NCBI GenBank assembly: GCA_029977705.1
Contig: JAPOKJ010000012.1
Coordinates: 1 to 64,000, forward strand
DNA length: 64,000 nucleotides
Reading direction: 5' to 3'
Source: Burkholderiales bacterium
GTDB lineage: Bacteria; Pseudomonadota; Gammaproteobacteria; Burkholderiales; Burkholderiaceae_E
The translations under genes were made by a program, and so were the position numbers. This document shows, piece after piece, positions 59,355-64,000 of the stretch; the stretch's first letter is position 1, and each line of letters begins with the position of its first letter. The notes under the pieces were generated by a model. It worked only from the letters and a program-made list of their open reading frames with translations. It did not search any database and was not told where the DNA came from.

Positions 59355-60080
59355 ATGAAGCACCTCAGACAAGTGGTCCTGGACACCGAAACCACCGGGT
59401 TGCAGCCCGAGCAGGGCCATCGCATCATCGAGATCGGCTGTGTCGAGATCGTCAACCGGCGACTGACCGGACGTCACCTGCACCTGTACTTCAATCCCGA
59501 GCGCGACATCGACGAGGGCGCACTGGCGGTGCATGGCCTCAGTCGCGAGCGCCTGTCCACCGAGCCCCTGTTCAGTGAGCGGTTCCGCGAGATCCTCGAG
59601 TTCGTGCAGGGCGCGGAAATCCTGATTCACAACGCCCCCTTCGATGTCGGCTTTCTGAACGCCGAACTGCAGCGCCTGAAACAGCCGGCCTTTCCGAGCT
59701 TCACGGCGGCCATCACCGACACCCTGGCCCAGGCGCGCGAGCTGCATCCTGGCAAGCGCAACGGACTGGATGCGCTGTGCGAGCGCTATGGCATCTCCAA
59801 TGCCCATCGCAAGCTGCATGGTGCCCTGCTCGACGCCGAGTTGCTCGCCGATGTGTTCCTGGCCATGACACGCGGCCAGGACAGCCTGGGCATTGCCGGC
59901 GATGCCCAGTCCCGTGCCGAGGTCTTCGAGGAGGCTGGCTGGCCGCCCCAGGGCCTGCCGCTGGTCGCGCTGTCGGGTGAGTTCGACGCCGCCCACCTGG
60001 CCTATCTGAAGGCGATGGAGAAGGACGCCAAGGGGCCTGCCCTGTGGACCCGTCTGGAAGCTGCGCGGCCGCCTGGCTGA
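59355..60080 (+). CDS. dnaQ: DNA polymerase III epsilon subunit (3'-5' proofreading exonuclease)
   Basis: A 241-residue DnaQ. The exonuclease motifs are ExoI VLDTETTG (Asp10, Glu12), ExoII LIHNAPFDVGFLN, and ExoIII with LHGALLDAELLADVF (His and Asp). The C-terminal tail (about 190-241) that would bind the alpha subunit is variable. It removes misinserted nucleotides during replication. The ATG at 59355 starts KHLRQVVLDTETTG, the usual N-terminus; upstream in-frame sequence is not conserved in type. It converges on the acyl-CoA synthetase gene with 21 bases between. Confidence 0.96.
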   Translation: MKHLRQVVLDTETTGLQPEQGHRIIEIGCVEIVNRRLTGRHLHLYFNPERDIDEGALAVHGLSRERLSTEPLFSERFREILEFVQGAEILIHNAPFDVGFLNAELQRLKQPAFPSFTAAITDTLAQARELHPGKRNGLDALCERYGISNAHRKLHGALLDAELLADVFLAMTRGQDSLGIAGDAQSRAEVFEEAGWPPQGLPLVALSGEFDAAHLAYLKAMEKDAKGPALWTRLEAARPPG

Positions 60081-60101
60081 GCCGGGCGCAGGCTTTGGTG
60101 C

Positions 60102-61862
60102 TCAGCCCGACGCGCGTTCCTGCTCGGCCAGGCGCAGCACGCGCCGCTGCACCTTGCCGGTGGTGGTCATCGGCAGCGCGTCGATGAATTCGATTTCCTT
60201 GGGATACTCGTATGGGGCCAGCTTGCCGCGCACGTGGGCCTGCAGTTCGGCCACCAGGGCCTCGCGCGAGGCCGTCCCGGCCAGACGCTGGCGATGGTGG
60301 TCGGCCACCACCACATAGGCCTTGACCAGGTTGCCGCGCGCCGCATCGGGCTTGGGCACCACCGCGACGTTGGCCACCGCCTCGTGCCGCACCATGCAGT
60401 TCTCGATCTCGCTCGGGCCGATGCGATAGCCGGCCGACTTGAACATGTCATCGGCCCGGCCCGCATACCAGAGGTAGCCCTGCTCATCGGCACTGGCCAG
60501 GTCGCCGGTGCGACACCATGGGCCGCTGAACTTGGCCCGCGTCGCTTCGTCATTGCGCCAGTAGCCCAGAAAAAAGACCGGATCGGGATGGCCATGGATG
60601 TCGTTGCGATGCACCGCGATCTCGCCACTCTGACCTGGCCCGACCGGCTGACCCTCCTCGTCGATCAGGGCCACCCGGTGGCCGGGGTAGGCCTTGCCGA
60701 TGGCGCCGGGCCGCGCCGGCCAGCGGCGCGAACTGTTGCCGACCACATAGTTGATCTCGGTCTGTCCGAACATCTCGTTGGGTGTCACCGCCAGGCCCTG
60801 CTCGCACCAGTCAAAGACCGTGTCGCCGAGCGACTCGCCCGCGCTCATCAGGGCGCGCAGCACCAGCGGGTGATGCCGCAGCGGCTCGGGTTCGGCCTTC
60901 ATCATCATCTTGAGCGCGGTCGGGAACAGGAAGGCATTGGTGACGCGGTGCCGGCTCATCAGGTCGAAGGCAACATCGGCACCGAAGCGGCCCCGGTAGG
61001 CCACGATCGGCTTGCCGAAGTACAGGGTCGGCAGGAAGGCGTCCATCAGCCCGCCGGTCCAGGCCCAGTCGGCTGGCGACCAGAAGACATCACCGGCCTG
61101 CGGGAACCAGTCCTGCGAGGCCACAAAGCCGGTCAGGTTGCCAATCAGGCTGCGATGCGCGATCAGGGCGCCCTTGGGCGGTCCGGTGGTGCCCGAGGTG
61201 TAGATCAGGACCGCAGGGTCCTCGGCCAGGGTGCGCACCGGTGTGAAGCGGTCACTGCTTCTTGCCAGCAGTGCCTGCCAGTCGTGCTCGCCCTGCGCGG
61301 CGTTCAGCGCGGCCGGGCCGGCCACGATCAGGTGCTGCAAGCCTGAAGGGCGGGACTGGCGGGGGGTCTCAAGATACTCGGCATCGACGATGGCCGCCTT
61401 GCAGCCACTGTTCTCGTAGCGGTACTGCAAGGCCTCGGGTCCGAACAGCACCGACATCGGCATGGCCACCGCCCCCATCTGGTAGATCGCCATGTGGCTG
61501 ACCGCGGTGACCACGCCCTGGGGGGCCACGATGGCCACCCGGTCGCCGCGTCCGATGCCCAGGGCCTGCAAGGCATTGGACAGGCGCCCGGCCCGCTGCT
61601 GCAGGGACCGGTAGCTGAGCGTGCTGCGCTCGCCCTGCTCGTTGTCCAGCAGCAGGGCGGGGGCCTCGGGGGTCTGGCTTGCCCAGCGGTGGCAACAGAC
61701 CTGAGCGATGTTGAACAGGCGCGGCACCTTCCAGGCAAAGCCCTGGTAGAGGGCCTGGTAGGTGTCGGCCGGGGCGGGCCTGCGACGGCTTCCCGGCCTT
61801 TGGGGCGTCGTCGATCCGGTCCTGCCGGGTGCTGCTTGGCCTGTGGCCAGGGGCGTTGCCAT
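60102..61862 (-). CDS. AMP-dependent acyl-CoA synthetase (acetyl-CoA synthetase-like)
   Basis: A 586-residue adenylate-forming enzyme that activates a carboxylic acid to its CoA thioester through an acyl-AMP. Core motifs are YTSGTTGPPKGA (P-loop, about 220-231), the acyl-pocket MFGQTEIN (about 375-382), YLWYAGRADDMFKSAGYRI (A8 hinge) and the C-terminal TTTGKVQR with the catalytic Lys. The first 35 residues are Pro/Arg-rich and not conserved in type. The ATG has a strong GGGAGG. The chain is shorter than Acs (about 650) and resembles medium-chain or branched-chain acyl-CoA synthetases. The substrate is unknown. Confidence 0.92.
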   Translation of the reverse strand: MATPLATGQAAPGRTGSTTPQRPGSRRRPAPADTYQALYQGFAWKVPRLFNIAQVCCHRWASQTPEAPALLLDNEQGERSTLSYRSLQQRAGRLSNALQALGIGRGDRVAIVAPQGVVTAVSHMAIYQMGAVAMPMSVLFGPEALQYRYENSGCKAAIVDAEYLETPRQSRPSGLQHLIVAGPAALNAAQGEHDWQALLARSSDRFTPVRTLAEDPAVLIYTSGTTGPPKGALIAHRSLIGNLTGFVASQDWFPQAGDVFWSPADWAWTGGLMDAFLPTLYFGKPIVAYRGRFGADVAFDLMSRHRVTNAFLFPTALKMMMKAEPEPLRHHPLVLRALMSAGESLGDTVFDWCEQGLAVTPNEMFGQTEINYVVGNSSRRWPARPGAIGKAYPGHRVALIDEEGQPVGPGQSGEIAVHRNDIHGHPDPVFFLGYWRNDEATRAKFSGPWCRTGDLASADEQGYLWYAGRADDMFKSAGYRIGPSEIENCMVRHEAVANVAVVPKPDAARGNLVKAYVVVADHHRQRLAGTASREALVAELQAHVRGKLAPYEYPKEIEFIDALPMTTTGKVQRRVLRLAEQERASG

Positions 61863-61899
61863 GGGGTCTGCCTCCCGCTTTCCTATAATCGGAGCGATT

Positions 61900-62787
61900 A
61901 TGTATCACGCCAAGATCCCCAGCACCTCGCGTTTCCTGACGCTGCGCGGCCTCCAGTACCACGTCCGGGAGTGGCTGGTCGGCGACCCCGCCAAGGCCCG
62001 CACCATGGTGCTGCTGCATGGCTGGATGGATGTCTCGGCATCCTTCCAGTTCGTGGTCGACCAGTTGCAGGGTGATTGGCGGGTCGTGGCACCAGACTGG
62101 CGTGGTTTCGGCCTTTCCGGCAAACCCGAGGGCTATGACACCTACTGGTTTCCCGATTACCTGGCCGATCTGGAACTGCTGCTCGATGCCCTCGGATTGG
62201 AGCAGGTGCTGCTGGTCGGACACAGCATGGGGGGCAATGTGGCGATGCTCTACAGCGGCGTCGCTCCTGCCCGCGTGGCCCGCCTGGTCAACCTGGAGGG
62301 CCTGGGCCTGCGTGAAAACCATCCCAGGCAGGCGGCCGGGCGCTACCGCCACTATATCGACCAGATCAAGCAGGGCGCAAGGCTCAAGACCTATGCCAGC
62401 CTGGCCGAGGTCGCCCAGCGCCTGCAGAGCAACAATCCGCGGCTGGCGGCCGACCAGGCGCTGTTCCTGGCCGGGCACTGGGCCTCGGAGCAGGCCGACG
62501 GACGCTGGGCGGTGCGTGCCGACCCGGCCCACAAGCTGCCCAATCCGGTGTTGTACCGGGTCGAGGAAGTCGTCGGCATCTGGCGGCGCATCAGCGCGCC
62601 GGTGTTGATGGTGGTGGCCGGCGACCAGGGCGAGCGTGCCGCCTTCCTGGCCTCCGAGGGCTATCAGCGGCGCCTGCTGGCGGTGGCCGATCTGCGCGTC
62701 GAGACGGTTCCCGATGCCGGTCACATGATGCACCATGACCGTCCAGGGGTCATCGCTTCCTTGCTTGAAACGTTTTTGAGATCATGA
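61900..62787 (+). CDS. Alpha/beta-fold hydrolase
   Basis: A 295-residue alpha/beta hydrolase. The oxyanion segment LLHGWMDVSASF (about 30-41), nucleophile elbow VGHSMGG and C-terminal His in VPDAGHMMHHDRP complete a Ser-Asp-His triad. It hydrolyses an ester or related bond, or acts as an epoxide or haloalkane-type enzyme; the sequence does not decide. The ATG at 61900 has GGAG five bases upstream. Its stop overlaps the PHP gene start by four bases (ATGA), so it is co-translated with it. It is divergent from the acyl-CoA synthetase gene. Confidence 0.9.
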   Translation: MYHAKIPSTSRFLTLRGLQYHVREWLVGDPAKARTMVLLHGWMDVSASFQFVVDQLQGDWRVVAPDWRGFGLSGKPEGYDTYWFPDYLADLELLLDALGLEQVLLVGHSMGGNVAMLYSGVAPARVARLVNLEGLGLRENHPRQAAGRYRHYIDQIKQGARLKTYASLAEVAQRLQSNNPRLAADQALFLAGHWASEQADGRWAVRADPAHKLPNPVLYRVEEVVGIWRRISAPVLMVVAGDQGERAAFLASEGYQRRLLAVADLRVETVPDAGHMMHHDRPGVIASLLETFLRS

Positions 62788-63698
62788 CCCTCATGAACTC
62801 CCCATCGCCGGATGTGGCTCAGGCAGATCCCTGGCGCCTGAACTTTGATTTGCACTGCCATTCACGCCGCTCCGATGGCACCCTTACGCCGACCGAACTG
62901 GTGCAGCGGGCGGCCCGCAATGGCGTCCAGGTCCTGGCCCTGACCGATCACGACGAGTTGTCGGGTCAGGCCGAGGCCCGGGCCGCCGCGCAGGCGGCCG
63001 GCATCGGTTATGTGCCGGGTGTCGAGGTTTCGGTCACCTGGGGCGGCGAGACCATCCATGTGGTGGGCCTGCGCGTCGACCCCGAAGATCCGCAACTGCT
63101 CGAGGGCCTGCAGCGCACCCGTGACGGTCGCGATGCCCGGGCCATGGAAATGGCCGAAGACCTGGCCCGCGTCGGTATCGGCGGCGCCTACGAAGGGGCA
63201 CTCAGGTTTGTCGGCAACCCGAAGCTGATCTCGCGGACCCACTTCGCCCGCTTCCTGGTCGACAGCGGGGTGTGCGACAACGTCAGCGAGGTGTTCTCGC
63301 GCTTTCTGGTCGAGGGCAAGCCGGGCTTCATCCCGCATCGCTGGGCCCGCCTGAGCGAGGCAGTGGCCTGGATTCGCGGCGCCGGCGGCATGGCCGTGCT
63401 GGCCCATCCGGGGCGTTACCGGCTCAATGACACCGCCCGCTGGGCCCTGTTCGACGAGTTCAAGCAGGCGGGAGGCGAGGGTATCGAGGTGGTCTGCGGC
63501 AGTCACACGAAGGTTCAGTACCGCGAGTTCGCCCGCATCGCGCTGCAACTGGGCTTGCGGGCCTCGCGCGGCTCGGATTTCCACGGCCCCGAGGAAAGCC
63601 ATACCGACCTGGGGCAATTGCCGCCCCTGCCCGACTCGGTGGTCCCGATCTGGTACGACTGGTCTGAACTCGGTCACGGGCTGAGCGCGCGGGCATGA
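62784..63698 (+). CDS. PHP-domain phosphoesterase (YciV/RnnB type, nucleoside 3',5'-bisphosphate phosphatase)
   Basis: A 304-residue PHP-fold metal-dependent phosphatase. Metal-binding motifs are FDLHCHSRRSDG (HxH, about 22-33), LALTDHDELSG, GVEVSVTW, VLAHPGRY and RGSDFHGP. E. coli YciV (Rnm) removes phosphates from 3',5'-bisphosphonucleotides and trims RNA 5' ends; the same role is likely here. The link to the YciO-family gene directly after it is the same as in enteric bacteria. It starts within the end of the alpha/beta hydrolase gene (ATGA overlap). Confidence 0.92.
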   Translation: MTLMNSPSPDVAQADPWRLNFDLHCHSRRSDGTLTPTELVQRAARNGVQVLALTDHDELSGQAEARAAAQAAGIGYVPGVEVSVTWGGETIHVVGLRVDPEDPQLLEGLQRTRDGRDARAMEMAEDLARVGIGGAYEGALRFVGNPKLISRTHFARFLVDSGVCDNVSEVFSRFLVEGKPGFIPHRWARLSEAVAWIRGAGGMAVLAHPGRYRLNDTARWALFDEFKQAGGEGIEVVCGSHTKVQYREFARIALQLGLRASRGSDFHGPEESHTDLGQLPPLPDSVVPIWYDWSELGHGLSARA

Positions 63699-63726
63699 GG
63701 CCACACCTGGCCCACCCGGTGCCGGC

Positions 63727-64000
63727 ATGACACAACGCTTTGCCCTTCACCCCACCCATCCCCAGGCCCGCCTGCTCAGGCAGACGGCCCAGATGCTGGC
63801 CAAGGGGGCCCTGGTGGCCATGCCCTCGGATGCCTGCTATGTGCTGGCCTGCCACCTCGATGACAAGCCGGCGGTGGACCGCCTGCGTGCCATCCGCGGG
63901 CTCGATGACAAGCACCTGCTGACCCTGATGTGTGCCGACCTGTCGCAACTGGCCACCTATGCCCAGGTCGACAATGCCCAGTACCGGTTTCTCAAGCAGT
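63727..64000 (+). CDS. yciO: YciO-family Sua5/YrdC-type protein (3' part outside window)
   Basis: The first 91 residues of a protein cut by the window end, still open at base 64000. It starts MTQRFALHPTHPQARLLRQ and continues GALVAMPSDACYVLACHLDDK...IRGLDDKHLLTLMCADLSQLATYAQVDN, which follows E. coli YciO closely (the LTLMC segment and VDN). YciO is a paralogue of the threonylcarbamoyl-AMP synthases used for tRNA t6A. It lies 28 bases after the YciV-type gene on the same strand. Confidence 0.88.
   Translation, partial: MTQRFALHPTHPQARLLRQTAQMLAKGALVAMPSDACYVLACHLDDKPAVDRLRAIRGLDDKHLLTLMCADLSQLATYAQVDNAQYRFLKQ

Noticed and set aside
61884-61889. TATAAT as promoter of the alpha/beta hydrolase gene
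   Set aside because: It is a perfect -10 sequence, but no -35 lies at suitable spacing, and transcription would start after the GGAG ribosome-binding site.

Overview
The window is about two-thirds G+C and almost fully coding. Gene content and order point to a betaproteobacterium of the order Burkholderiales. Supporting signs are the run mltD, gloB, methyltransferase, rnhA, dnaQ, a type II secretion operon with a divergent gspC, and a selenoneine-type sen locus. The genus cannot be fixed from the sequence alone. No insertion sequence, prophage, CRISPR array or rRNA was seen. One tRNA gene, tRNA-Arg(CCU), was found.

Left part (72-9613): a minus-strand operon for breaking down branched, probably isoprenoid, acyl-CoAs. 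It encodes an SDR reductase, both subunits of a biotin-dependent acyl-CoA carboxylase, two acyl-CoA dehydrogenases, a crotonase and a hotdog thioesterase. A divergent TetR-family regulator controls it. The set resembles the acyclic-terpene (atu) pathway more than leucine (liu) degradation. A perfect palindrome abuts the TetR start codon, and a near copy lies in front of a CoA-transferase gene 25 kb away, which suggests a small regulon.

9749-19274: an M81 metallopeptidase with a TauE/SafE permease; an Lrp-family regulator divergent from an orphan AceE/MdeB-type 2-oxoacid dehydrogenase E1; an orphan hybrid histidine kinase; tRNA-Arg; a flavodoxin-like protein; and the thyA-folA pair.

19307-32250: a complete type II secretion system. 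gspC is divergent, followed by gspG-H-I-J-K-L-M-N-D-E, then gspF. Between gspE and gspF sits an oppositely oriented benE-type transporter gene, so gspF is cut off from its operon. Next come a DUF1232 protein and a patatin-like lipase, the family III CoA-transferase, panC, a diguanylate cyclase without a canonical I-site, and an MFS transporter.

39133-48154: a minus-strand block (Tas-type aldo-keto reductase, CrtC/AttH-like secreted protein, FtsX-type ABC permease and its ATPase). Then comes the most notable locus: egtD (hercynine formation), senB (selenosugar synthase) and senA (selenoneine synthase). These three are arranged +, -, + with overlapping or very short junctions. No senC/selD is in the window.

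48234-64000: a YejABEF-type peptide ABC importer; the lipoprotein MltD with an unusual Lys/Ala-rich tail; gloB, a methyltransferase, rnhA, an aminotransferase and dnaQ; an acyl-CoA synthetase; an alpha/beta hydrolase; a PHP phosphatase (YciV type); and a YciO-family gene cut by the window end.
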